NCBI GenBank assembly: GCA_037718865.1
Contig: JBBJMP010000006.1
Span: 124,001-188,000, forward strand
From: JADCRZ01 sp037718865
GTDB lineage: Bacteria; Bacteroidota; Bacteroidia; Chitinophagales; Chitinophagaceae
DNA length: 64,000 nt
Reading direction: 5' to 3'
The translations under genes were made by a program, and so were the position numbers. This document shows positions 51,148 to 58,804 of this stretch, one piece after another (positions within the stretch are counted from its first letter, which is position 1; every line of letters begins with the position of its first letter). The notes beneath the pieces were generated by a model. The model worked only from the letters and a program-made list of their open reading frames with translations, did no database searches and had not been told where the DNA came from.

Positions 51148-51963
51148 TCACTTTTTCCCTTCCATGAATCCATACTGCTTGAGTATTTTCTTAAGTATGG
51201 TTATCCGGACTGCCATATCAAAACCAGGATCAGGGGATTCAAGCTGTAAAACAAAAAAATAAGGGTGCCGGTTCTCTTCAATCCAACCAGCGACCCATCC
51301 CAGTGAATGACCCTTTTCCGTCGACCCCCATCCTGTTTTATAACCAAGTTTATAATTGGCGTTTTCCTCCTGCTTCATCATGTTTTTAACAATCTGCTGC
51401 GTACGGTGAAAGAAAGGCAGCTGTTCGAAATATAGTCTCTTTGCCAGTCCTAACTGTTCATCTGCCGTGATCTTCACCGTATTGTCTAACCAAAAGGTGT
51501 CGATTTTAGCAATAAGCGCCCTTCCCCTCAATGCACCATATCCCAGGGTGTCCAGCCATTTTTGCATGGTATCTCTTCCAATGCGGCGGGCCAGCTCCTG
51601 ATACCATGGCACGCTTGAGAAATGAAAAGCCTGCATCATGGTAAGATCCTGGTTCCATTCCGGAATTTTTCGAACAATACCATCCCAGGGAATAACAGCA
51701 CTGGAATCTTTTACCCTTCCGGTTTGAATGCCTATCAATGCATTGACTATTTTAAAGGTAGAAGCAGGGAGGTAAGCACTGTCTTTAAAACGCGAAAGGT
51801 TATAAATGGTAAAGTTTCCCAGGCCGTTGTCGAACATTCCAAAACAGCCGTCTACGTTATGTTCATCAAAAATCCTTTTCAGGCTCTTATCTTCTCTTAC
51901 ATTGTTGGGTGAGCAGCCAATAAGGACGGACAACAAAAAAACACATGCTACAACATTCCGCAT
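51148..51963 (-). CDS. Class D (OXA-like) beta-lactamase, lipoprotein-like
   Basis: A 271-residue serine beta-lactamase family protein. The N-terminus carries a lipobox (LIGC, Cys17), so it may be a membrane-anchored lipoprotein. Class D motifs are Ser68-x-x-Lys71 in PASTFKI, Ser116-x-Val118 in FSSVPW, the lysine-stabilising Trp158 in DTFWLDN, and Lys209-Thr-Gly in YKTGWG. The usual Tyr-Gly-Asn triad appears as Tyr142-Gly143-Ala144. It may hydrolyse penicillins or serve another acyl-serine function; resistance cannot be claimed from sequence. It has its own promoter box and lies 24 bp upstream of batB. Confidence 0.88.
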   Translation of the reverse strand: MRNVVACVFLLSVLIGCSPNNVREDKSLKRIFDEHNVDGCFGMFDNGLGNFTIYNLSRFKDSAYLPASTFKIVNALIGIQTGRVKDSSAVIPWDGIVRKIPEWNQDLTMMQAFHFSSVPWYQELARRIGRDTMQKWLDTLGYGALRGRALIAKIDTFWLDNTVKITADEQLGLAKRLYFEQLPFFHRTQQIVKNMMKQEENANYKLGYKTGWGSTEKGHSLGWVAGWIEENRHPYFFVLQLESPDPGFDMAVRITILKKILKQYGFMEGKK

Positions 51964-51976
51964 TGCCTTTTTTTTG

Positions 51977-51984
51977 CAAAGGTA
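51977..51984 (-). promoter_or_regulatory. Candidate -7 box for the class D beta-lactamase gene
   Basis: The minus strand reads TACCTTTG, a full TAnnTTTG match, 13 bp before the ATG at 51963. The leader would be short and the -33 box is not clear. The batB-batC genes could be read from here too. Confidence 0.4.
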
Positions 51985-52008
51985 ACGGCAGGAGTTGTTA
52001 ATATCATT

Positions 52009-53577
52009 CTATTTTGTTCCATCTTTATATAAACTAATTAGTTTCAGATAAACCCCGTTAGTCCACCCGAATCCATCCTGGCTGGGATATTCTCCACCAC
52101 CGGCTTCGAGCCCCGTATCGAGCACATTATATTTTTCCATCATCTTGCCGGTTGCCTTGAATACTTTTTCGTTAAGTGCGATCCACCGATGGGCGATTTC
52201 ACGGCATAGGTCTTTTTGACCGTAATTGTCCAGGCCTTTGATCGTGATCCATTGTAAGGGAGCCCATCCGTTTGGCGCGTCCCACTGCTGGCCGGTGTTA
52301 TTATTGCTGGTAATGATACCTCCATTTTTTAGCAGGTACATTTTTGTTTTTGCAGCGACCCGGATTGCCTGATCCGGTGTGGCGAGCTGTACAAATAAAG
52401 GGTACAGTCCGGCCGGCGTTAGAACAGTATCGGCCCTGCCTGTTACCAGGTTGTAGTCGGTAAAAAAATTCAGGTTTCTGTTCCAGCAGTGTTTCAGGAT
52501 AGCCGTTTTTCTAAGGGATGCCTTTTTCCTGAATTCGTTGGCAGAACTTTCATCCTTTTTTATCATTTTCCCTTTTGAAATATTCATTTCCAGACTATAA
52601 AGCAGGCAGTTCAGGTCTACAGGTAAATAAGCGGTTGTCTGAATGGTAGTGAGATGTTTAGCGTCGCCGAACCAGCGACTGCTAAAATCCCATCCGCTTT
52701 CGGCGCCTGCTTTCAAATGGCGATACATTTGCGTAACATTTCGTTTAGACCTTTGGGCGGTTTCCACATCTTCCAGGTAACTTTCCTGGCGGGGAGCAGC
52801 TACATCATCCCAGTAACGATTTAGCAGGCTGCCATCCATTAATTTGGCGACCCTTTTACTCGTTTGTCCTGGTTTAAGTGTGGTCGCACCAAGCATCCAG
52901 AATGCATATTCCTGTTCCAGTTCGGGCAGGTAGGTCAATAAAACGCTATCTCCTTTTTTTTCGGCAAGTAACGATATCATCAGCGAGAAGAAGGGAGGTT
53001 GAGAACGGCTGAGGTAATAACTGCGGTTGCCGTTGGGTATGTGTCCATATGTCTTGACCAGGAAGGCAAAATTTTTGATCATACTTTCGATCAGTTCCCA
53101 TTCCCCGCTTTCTTGCAGGCCAAGCATAGTAAAATACGAATCCCAGTAGTAAATTTCACGGAAACGGCCACCTGGTACGATATAAGCATGGGGAAGCGGA
53201 AGCAGTGAACTTCCTTTTATCGGTGTATCCGCCTCCCGTTTCAATACTTTCCATAGATTCTTTATATGAGCGGTGGCGCCTTCATTAACATCTGACCTGT
53301 AATCTGCGGCAAATGTTGGAGGGAAATCAAAATTTGCTTCTACAAAAAGTTTAAGTGAATAACGGACAGTTGGATTATTCTTTAATTTTTTGTAATCGGC
53401 TACAATAGAGGATGGATCTTTTTTAGGCACACAGTCCACAAATGTTTTTCCGTCAGGAAAGATCTTTGCTACCTGCACATCATGAAACAATTGGCCATAA
53501 ATTTTATCCGGCGGAGCCTGTGCTGATACGTTCATACTATTCCAGGCGAATTGTAACAGAAAGAACAATCTTTTCAT
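52009..53577 (-). CDS. Periplasmic trehalase (GH37)
   Basis: A 522-residue alpha,alpha-trehalase that splits trehalose into two glucoses. Both family signatures are present: PGGRFREIYYWDSYF at about residue 139 and QQWDAPNGWAPLQ at about 440; GGGEYPSQDGFGWTNGV near the C-terminus is also typical. A signal peptide (MKRLFFLLQFAWNSMNVSAQ) sends it to the periplasm. ATG 53577 is preferred to an in-frame GTG at 53586. It follows the outer-membrane protein gene by 98 bp on the same strand. Confidence 0.95.
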   Translation of the reverse strand: MKRLFFLLQFAWNSMNVSAQAPPDKIYGQLFHDVQVAKIFPDGKTFVDCVPKKDPSSIVADYKKLKNNPTVRYSLKLFVEANFDFPPTFAADYRSDVNEGATAHIKNLWKVLKREADTPIKGSSLLPLPHAYIVPGGRFREIYYWDSYFTMLGLQESGEWELIESMIKNFAFLVKTYGHIPNGNRSYYLSRSQPPFFSLMISLLAEKKGDSVLLTYLPELEQEYAFWMLGATTLKPGQTSKRVAKLMDGSLLNRYWDDVAAPRQESYLEDVETAQRSKRNVTQMYRHLKAGAESGWDFSSRWFGDAKHLTTIQTTAYLPVDLNCLLYSLEMNISKGKMIKKDESSANEFRKKASLRKTAILKHCWNRNLNFFTDYNLVTGRADTVLTPAGLYPLFVQLATPDQAIRVAAKTKMYLLKNGGIITSNNNTGQQWDAPNGWAPLQWITIKGLDNYGQKDLCREIAHRWIALNEKVFKATGKMMEKYNVLDTGLEAGGGEYPSQDGFGWTNGVYLKLISLYKDGTK

Positions 53578-53675
53578 AAAGCGCACTTGAGATTTAAAGA
53601 TAAGGAGAACCCGCTTGCATTGAAATGTTCTGCAGGCGTTTGCCTTCGTTGTTCTGCGTTGCCCGGACGATCAGT

Positions 53676-54752
53676 TTAAAACCTGATAGCCATTCCAATA
53701 TTGATCGAATAGTCGGCAAAAGCCGCGTCTCCCTGGGCCCTCACGTCTGTAAGTTCAGACCTGATCTTATCGGGTACGCTCTGGGTACGGCTGCGTACCA
53801 GCGCCACAGGAACAGAAGCAAAAGCAGTCAGCTTTTTCAATTGATAAGAAACGCCTGGTTCTGCTGAAACAACGTAGCCGGGCCTCCGGAAACCGGTGCT
53901 GCCTCCTATAAGATCATGGACAGGAATACACTCCATCCGCATACCTCCGGAAACTGTAAGATCATGAATACTGATATTTGCTCCTGCCCTTGCCATGTAT
54001 TGGTCAGGCACACTCATGGTGCTGGTTTGGTACAGCAAGCTGGTGGCTGATGGCGTTGCCCCTCTGGCAGTTGAAACACCATTTTGTTCCCTTGGATTAA
54101 ACAAATAAAAGAAGTTCCCATACACGCTGACAACGTGAGAAAAATTATAATAGGCATTTAGTTCTGTGGTAAATCCGGTTCCCCCATCGCCCAACTGTAT
54201 GGATTGGTCCACGGGTCCAAGTACCTGGGTACTGTCAGCCTTATAAAAAAAGTCCTGGTACTTGTAATCACCTGTGGGCAATTTTATTCCAAGTCCGACC
54301 TGCACATTACCCTTCATATGTATCGCCGGGTCAAGTAACCAGCGATAGGCAGATACCCTGATATCACCCAAGCCGAACGAATGGGTGCTGTGTCTTTGTC
54401 TGCCACCATGTTCATACAGGGAAGAACGTCTGTTTGCGAGTACCGGCAGGTCTAAGGCCAGTGACCAGCGATGGTTGAGGTGCCGGGCAAGGGTGAAGTT
54501 GACGACACTGGCCCAATTTCTGACATCGGTTTTTTCTTCAATGCGTTGCTTTTGTTCTTTTGTGCCAACAAAATGCCGGAAAGATTTAAAATAACGGTAT
54601 CCTACGTTCAGCTGCCAGCCTTGAAGGTGGTCTTTGCCGGCATCCTGTTTGGTACAAACGGCGCCATTGCTCCGGATAGCTACGCAACCCTGGGATTTAA
54701 CCTGTTGAAAAGAAACAGCCAGTACTATAAGGAGGCAAATTAAAATACGCAT
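53676..54752 (-). CDS. Outer-membrane beta-barrel protein of unknown function
   Basis: A 358-residue exported protein: signal peptide (ICLLIVLAVSFQQVKSQ), then many amphipathic strands such as WQLNVGYRYFKSF, GNVQVGLGIKLPTGDYKY and VVSAEPGVSYQLKKLTAF, ending in the typical terminal Phe (INIGMAIRF). This resembles the transporter or MetA-pathway-of-phenol-degradation style barrels. It starts 14 bp after the haloperoxidase-like gene and is probably translated from the same mRNA. Possible job: a channel that lets a substrate of that enzyme cross the outer membrane; this is inference from gene order. Confidence 0.7.
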   Translation of the reverse strand: MRILICLLIVLAVSFQQVKSQGCVAIRSNGAVCTKQDAGKDHLQGWQLNVGYRYFKSFRHFVGTKEQKQRIEEKTDVRNWASVVNFTLARHLNHRWSLALDLPVLANRRSSLYEHGGRQRHSTHSFGLGDIRVSAYRWLLDPAIHMKGNVQVGLGIKLPTGDYKYQDFFYKADSTQVLGPVDQSIQLGDGGTGFTTELNAYYNFSHVVSVYGNFFYLFNPREQNGVSTARGATPSATSLLYQTSTMSVPDQYMARAGANISIHDLTVSGGMRMECIPVHDLIGGSTGFRRPGYVVSAEPGVSYQLKKLTAFASVPVALVRSRTQSVPDKIRSELTDVRAQGDAAFADYSINIGMAIRF

Positions 54753-54766
54753 AGCGTTGATTAATG

Positions 54767-56155
54767 TTATTGAGTATAATTTAATTTTTTTCCAGATGGT
54801 GTATTAATCGAAAGGATGGGATCATGTTGAGGTTTTTTAAGTTTTAACCGGTCAACTACAAGTCTGCCAACCCGGGTGCCCTGTATATTTCCCGCATCTA
54901 AATCAATCCGGTAATGAATTCCACCATATAAACGGGAAATAGAAGCTTCCTGTGCCGCCTGCCTGAAAGATGTGAATGAACGGGGCGCAATGCCAAACTC
55001 AGTAGAAGAAGTGTCCCTAAATGAAAAATGATCTCCATAGATATCCGTCATCACTTCCGCAGCTGCAGCCGAAATTACTGAATGGCCACTTACATAAGAT
55101 GGAAACGGAGGGGTCTGGAGATAAGGGGTCCAGTCAGGGTCAATATATTTATTGATTACCGTTTCCGGACGCACCAGGTTGCTTCTGTACTTTTCATCCC
55201 AGCAGCTTATAAACCCATCGAATAAGGCAACGGCCGTTTTGGTATACGCGTAAACCGTCGTATTGAAATCACTTCCCGCTTTTTGGGCGGCTATGCCAAC
55301 AATGTTCATCCAGTGGCCGGGAGGAGAAAATTTTTTGGTGGCAAACATTACATGACCTGTAACATTGAGCTTAAATGGATTGTCATCCCAGAAATCAGCA
55401 ATGTGTTTTTGCTCTTTGTCTAAGCTATCACCTATTTTTTTTACTTCCAGGGCGAGGCGGTAAAACGTGCTTCCGGTGTCCCTTATATTGTATTTGGGAG
55501 GTCGGGGTGGCATACATTCAGAACAGGAATCCAGCGCCAGAGTCCGGATTTCGTTCCAATGTGATTCTAACCCCTGAGCATACATGGGTGGTGTGGGAAC
55601 CCATCTGCCGTCTTCGTCCCGTACTGAATATTTTTCAGCGGACCGTGTTTGCGCATAGTTATCCTTTTTTGCCCAGGCCATAATATGGTCCGCCACGGCT
55701 TCTGCGAACTGTTTGGCATTATTTCTCATGTCTTCCGGCATCCCTGCCTTCTTTGCCTGTTTTATCAGGTCATCGAAGTATTCGGTCATACTTCCTTCAG
55801 GAAAGGTAACGGCGTTGCCAACTTTTATAAAAGCAAGCAGGGCTGCCAATGGGTAATCGATTGTTCCGCCCGTCCACTTTGGTGTTGGGGGCAAGGATTC
55901 AATCTGTCCTGCCAAAGATCGGTAAGAGCTGTCATCACCTGCCGCAACCACCTCATAAGCCGCAATGTTAGCATACACATAATTGCGTGAGCCGATCATG
56001 GGTGGAAAGTTATTTTCCAGTACAATATTATTCAGTTTTTTGACCGTTTTACAATACAATATGGGGTCATGCGTATACGCCAGGTAATCGCCGTTGGTGC
56101 TGCATGAATTCAGCATAACAACGGCTACAATTGCAGCCACGAATCGGTGAACCAT
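54767..56155 (-). CDS. Vanadium-dependent haloperoxidase/PAP2-type lipoprotein
   Basis: A 462-residue lipoprotein (lipobox with Cys near residue 18, MLNSCSTNGD) with the three phosphate/vanadate-binding motifs: KYRSNLVRPET, PSYVSGHSVISAAA and SRLYGGIHYRIDLD. This is the VCPO/PAP2 superfamily, whose members are vanadium haloperoxidases or acid phosphatases. Bacteroidetes versions are mostly uncharacterised. It would act in the periplasm or on the cell surface. It is preceded by a small anchored protein gene and followed by the barrel gene. Confidence 0.88.
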   Translation of the reverse strand: MVHRFVAAIVAVVMLNSCSTNGDYLAYTHDPILYCKTVKKLNNIVLENNFPPMIGSRNYVYANIAAYEVVAAGDDSSYRSLAGQIESLPPTPKWTGGTIDYPLAALLAFIKVGNAVTFPEGSMTEYFDDLIKQAKKAGMPEDMRNNAKQFAEAVADHIMAWAKKDNYAQTRSAEKYSVRDEDGRWVPTPPMYAQGLESHWNEIRTLALDSCSECMPPRPPKYNIRDTGSTFYRLALEVKKIGDSLDKEQKHIADFWDDNPFKLNVTGHVMFATKKFSPPGHWMNIVGIAAQKAGSDFNTTVYAYTKTAVALFDGFISCWDEKYRSNLVRPETVINKYIDPDWTPYLQTPPFPSYVSGHSVISAAAAEVMTDIYGDHFSFRDTSSTEFGIAPRSFTSFRQAAQEASISRLYGGIHYRIDLDAGNIQGTRVGRLVVDRLKLKKPQHDPILSINTPSGKKLNYTQ

Positions 56156-56248
56156 AAATTCATTATTGTGATGATAAACCCTGACAGGTAACCGTATGAT
56201 GGGTTATGCTGAAGGTTTGAATGCGGGTTAATAATCCATTAAAGGGAA

Positions 56249-56803
56249 TCAACAGGAATCCGGCGGTTGTTCAGGAGAAGACAGGCCTGGCTTTGAAAGA
56301 GAGCCTGAATAATGTGAAAAGAAGATTACGTTTTGTATGCTGAATTCAGGTAAGATCCAACAATTTTCATCCTGCCAGTATTCAGATAAGAAGCTTTTTG
56401 CTGTAAGGTGATTACTTCCGGATTTACTACTTTGCGGTTGTTGAAGGTCGTTAATCAGTACAAAGAAGGCATGCTTTGCATGTCCAAGCCTCATCTTTTC
56501 CTGGTTAGGAATACACAGGTATTCAAGGGAATCATTAAATAAACGGCGTTTTACATAATTATAATGAATGCCATCCATGATAATGACACCATCTACGCGC
56601 TCATAAGCCGGCGAATTGGAATAATAAGGCAAACCGGCCGGAACCTTTAATGAAATCAGCGCTGTTTCATCATAATTGTTTTCGTCCAATGCCACTTGCA
56701 GGATGCTATTAGCCCGGTCTTGCAGGTAAGCCGTTACCATCCTGTATCCAAACAAGTTGAACAGTAATATTCCCAGGATGATTATGGCAGCAATTTTCTT
56801 CAA
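56249..56803 (-). CDS. Hypothetical membrane-anchored protein
   Basis: A 184-residue protein with one N-terminal helix (AAIIILGILLFNLFGYRMV) that should act as a signal anchor, then a domain with RVDGVIIMDGIHYNYVKRRL and DSLEYLCIPNQEKMRLGHAK. The wording of this domain recurs in small Bacteroidetes proteins next to outer-membrane receptors, to my recollection; no function is known. The C-terminus (SKPGLSSPEQPPDSC) is disordered. It is the probable first gene of the unit with the haloperoxidase-like and barrel genes (94-bp gap). Confidence 0.65.
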   Translation of the reverse strand: MKKIAAIIILGILLFNLFGYRMVTAYLQDRANSILQVALDENNYDETALISLKVPAGLPYYSNSPAYERVDGVIIMDGIHYNYVKRRLFNDSLEYLCIPNQEKMRLGHAKHAFFVLINDLQQPQSSKSGSNHLTAKSFLSEYWQDENCWILPEFSIQNVIFFSHYSGSLSKPGLSSPEQPPDSC

Positions 56804-56976
56804 ACTAAATGATGAACAAGATAATTAATTTCCAAACATCTATCTAAAGATATTCACTGTTTTCTTAGGCAATAGACCGTGCGGTTACGCTGCTTTACAA
56901 GGTATAATAAATCTCCTCTGAAGCCACTTCCAAAGAGAAGCTTTATTCGCGAACCTGAATCAGTTAATTTTATATC

Positions 56977-57579
56977 ATGGATAGCTCAATGGCCGGCTCT
57001 TTAAAAAAGCATATAGGGGTTATCATATTGGCTGCCGGTTCTTCCAGCAGGCTCGGAAAGCCAAAACAGCTTTTGATGGTCGGAGGTAAATCGCTGATCA
57101 TTCGCGTATGCGAAGCGGCGTTATCGCTGAATATCGCAAAAGTGGTTGTAGTTACCGGTGCTTATGCCGAACGGGTACGGTCCGGAATTGTTCATCTGCC
57201 GGTGATGGTCATTTTTAATGAGGAATGGGAAGAAGGAATGGCGTCCTCGATACGCAAAGGGATGGAAGTGCTTTCGTCTCAGATGGATGCGGTAATTATT
57301 TTGTTATGCGACCAGGTAAACCTGAATAGCAGCCTGCTTGCAGAAATCAGGGATGCCTACCTGAACAGTAGCTTCAAAGTGGTGTATTGCAGGTACGGAG
57401 ATGAAATCGGCGTTCCTGCCTTGTTTGATAAAGCTATGTTTCCTGAGTTATTTCAATTGCGAGGTGACACGGGCGCCAAACCAATTATTAAACGGCACCT
57501 TGAACAATCACAAGCCATTTCATTTCCAGGAGGGGATACGGATATCGACAGGCCGTCGGATGTGCGGGATGAGTTATGA
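56977..57579 (+). CDS. MobA/MocA-like nucleotidyltransferase
   Basis: A 200-residue nucleotidyltransferase of the MobA-like family. The N-terminal IILAAGSSSRLGKPKQLL is the nucleotide-binding loop, LLCDQVNLNSSLL holds the metal-binding Asp, and the C-terminal GGDTDIDRPSDVRDEL matches the family end. Length and motifs fit MocA, which makes molybdopterin cytosine dinucleotide for molybdenum hydroxylases. It faces a convergent xdhC-type gene, in line with that role, but no molybdenum hydroxylase is in the window. Confidence 0.87.
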   Translation: MDSSMAGSLKKHIGVIILAAGSSSRLGKPKQLLMVGGKSLIIRVCEAALSLNIAKVVVVTGAYAERVRSGIVHLPVMVIFNEEWEEGMASSIRKGMEVLSSQMDAVIILLCDQVNLNSSLLAEIRDAYLNSSFKVVYCRYGDEIGVPALFDKAMFPELFQLRGDTGAKPIIKRHLEQSQAISFPGGDTDIDRPSDVRDEL

Positions 57580-57622
57580 TTTATGAGTTATGGGATTGAA
57601 CCCTGAACTTTAAACCTAAACC
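57571..57622 (+). repeat. GAGTTATG and GAAC heptamer words between mocA-like and xdhC-like genes
   Basis: GAGTTATG occurs at 57571 (overlapping the stop codon) and 57584. Heptamer words TTGAACC, CTGAACT and TTAAACC follow (57597-57617). No pairing with a second half is seen. It fills the convergent spacer of 67 bp. Confidence 0.55.
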
Positions 57623-57646
57623 AAAGCAAGCAAATTTGTTGAATGT

Positions 57647-58735
57647 CTAACTATAAATAGGGCCCTTCCTATACCTGAGCATCTGGCCCGAGCGGCCGTT
57701 AAAAACGGCTTTAATTTCTGCTATGATTGATAAGGCAATTTCTTCGGGCGTTTCTGCACCAATATCAAGCCCTACGGGGTTGTAAATGCGTTGAAGATCT
57801 TTTTCGCCAGTGGTCTGAATTTTTTCAAGCAGTTTGATGCCTTTTTTATGAGGCCCTAAAATACCAATGTAAGCTATTTCTGTTTGTAGCATTTGCTGCA
57901 GCACGGCAAGGTCATAGTTAAAATTGTGTGAGATTAATATGGCGGCACTGTTTATACTTACAGGTAACTGATTTAGGGACTTTTCAGCACAAAATAGCCG
58001 GTCGTCCGCGTCTGAGAAGCGTGCATTGTTCAGGTGATTCGGATTGTCGTTGATCACCGTTACATGACATCCGGCCAGTTTTGCCATTTTAACCAGTGGT
58101 ATAACATCATAACCGGTGCCGAATACCAGCAATTGTATATCCGGCCTCAGCACTTCGATTAAAACAGAAATGCCGGTTTCCATTTCCCATATCTGCGTTC
58201 TGGTGTCTGCCGATAATCCCTTTATCTTTTCGTCTAGTTGTTTCTCCAGCGAATTATCTTCGACGGTAGATACCATCTCTGCATTCCATTTAAAGAGTTT
58301 ACGCTGACCGGTAATTCCATTCTCGCCGAACATGGTGACCATAATGGCTTGTTCTTTCTTTGACAGGAGTTGATCGAGCAATTCAAGCGGATTGGTTTTA
58401 TCAACCGGATCCAGCGGTTCCATCAATACATCGATGATTCCGTTACATCCGAGGCCGATCCCAAAAGCATTTTCGTCCTCATCGGTAGTATCATAGGTAA
58501 CCATTCTGGCTTTGTTGTTGCGGATAACAGATAAGGCTTTTTTGAGTGCGTCTCTTTCCAGGCAACCTCCAGATATGGCTCCCGTCCAATTCCCATCGTC
58601 TGTGATCAGCATTCGTGCCCCGGGTCTGCGGTAAGAAGATCCCCTGACATTTACTATAGTTGCGAGCGCTGCCTTGCTGGAGGAGAAGTCTATTTTCCTA
58701 TAGGCGTTAATAATATTTTCAAACTCGATTTTCAT
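57647..58735 (-). CDS. XdhC/CoxI family protein
   Basis: A 362-residue molybdenum-hydroxylase maturation factor. The N-terminal XdhC_CoxI domain shows TIVNVRGSSYRRPGARMLI and GGCLERDALKKA (about 25-70); the C-terminal Rossmann-like XdhC_C domain starts with LLVFGTGYDVIPLVKMAKL and ends with GLDIGAETPEEIALSIIAEI. XdhC inserts the sulfurated cofactor into xanthine dehydrogenase or CO dehydrogenase-like enzymes. Together with the facing MocA-like gene this suggests that the organism makes a molybdenum hydroxylase encoded elsewhere. Confidence 0.92.
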   Translation of the reverse strand: MKIEFENIINAYRKIDFSSSKAALATIVNVRGSSYRRPGARMLITDDGNWTGAISGGCLERDALKKALSVIRNNKARMVTYDTTDEDENAFGIGLGCNGIIDVLMEPLDPVDKTNPLELLDQLLSKKEQAIMVTMFGENGITGQRKLFKWNAEMVSTVEDNSLEKQLDEKIKGLSADTRTQIWEMETGISVLIEVLRPDIQLLVFGTGYDVIPLVKMAKLAGCHVTVINDNPNHLNNARFSDADDRLFCAEKSLNQLPVSINSAAILISHNFNYDLAVLQQMLQTEIAYIGILGPHKKGIKLLEKIQTTGEKDLQRIYNPVGLDIGAETPEEIALSIIAEIKAVFNGRSGQMLRYRKGPIYS

Positions 58736-58804
58736 TTTTCAGGAAGAGCTTAAGTTGACGTTTGCTATTATCATCCGGATCCAATGGCTAACCAGGTAAC
58801 ACAT

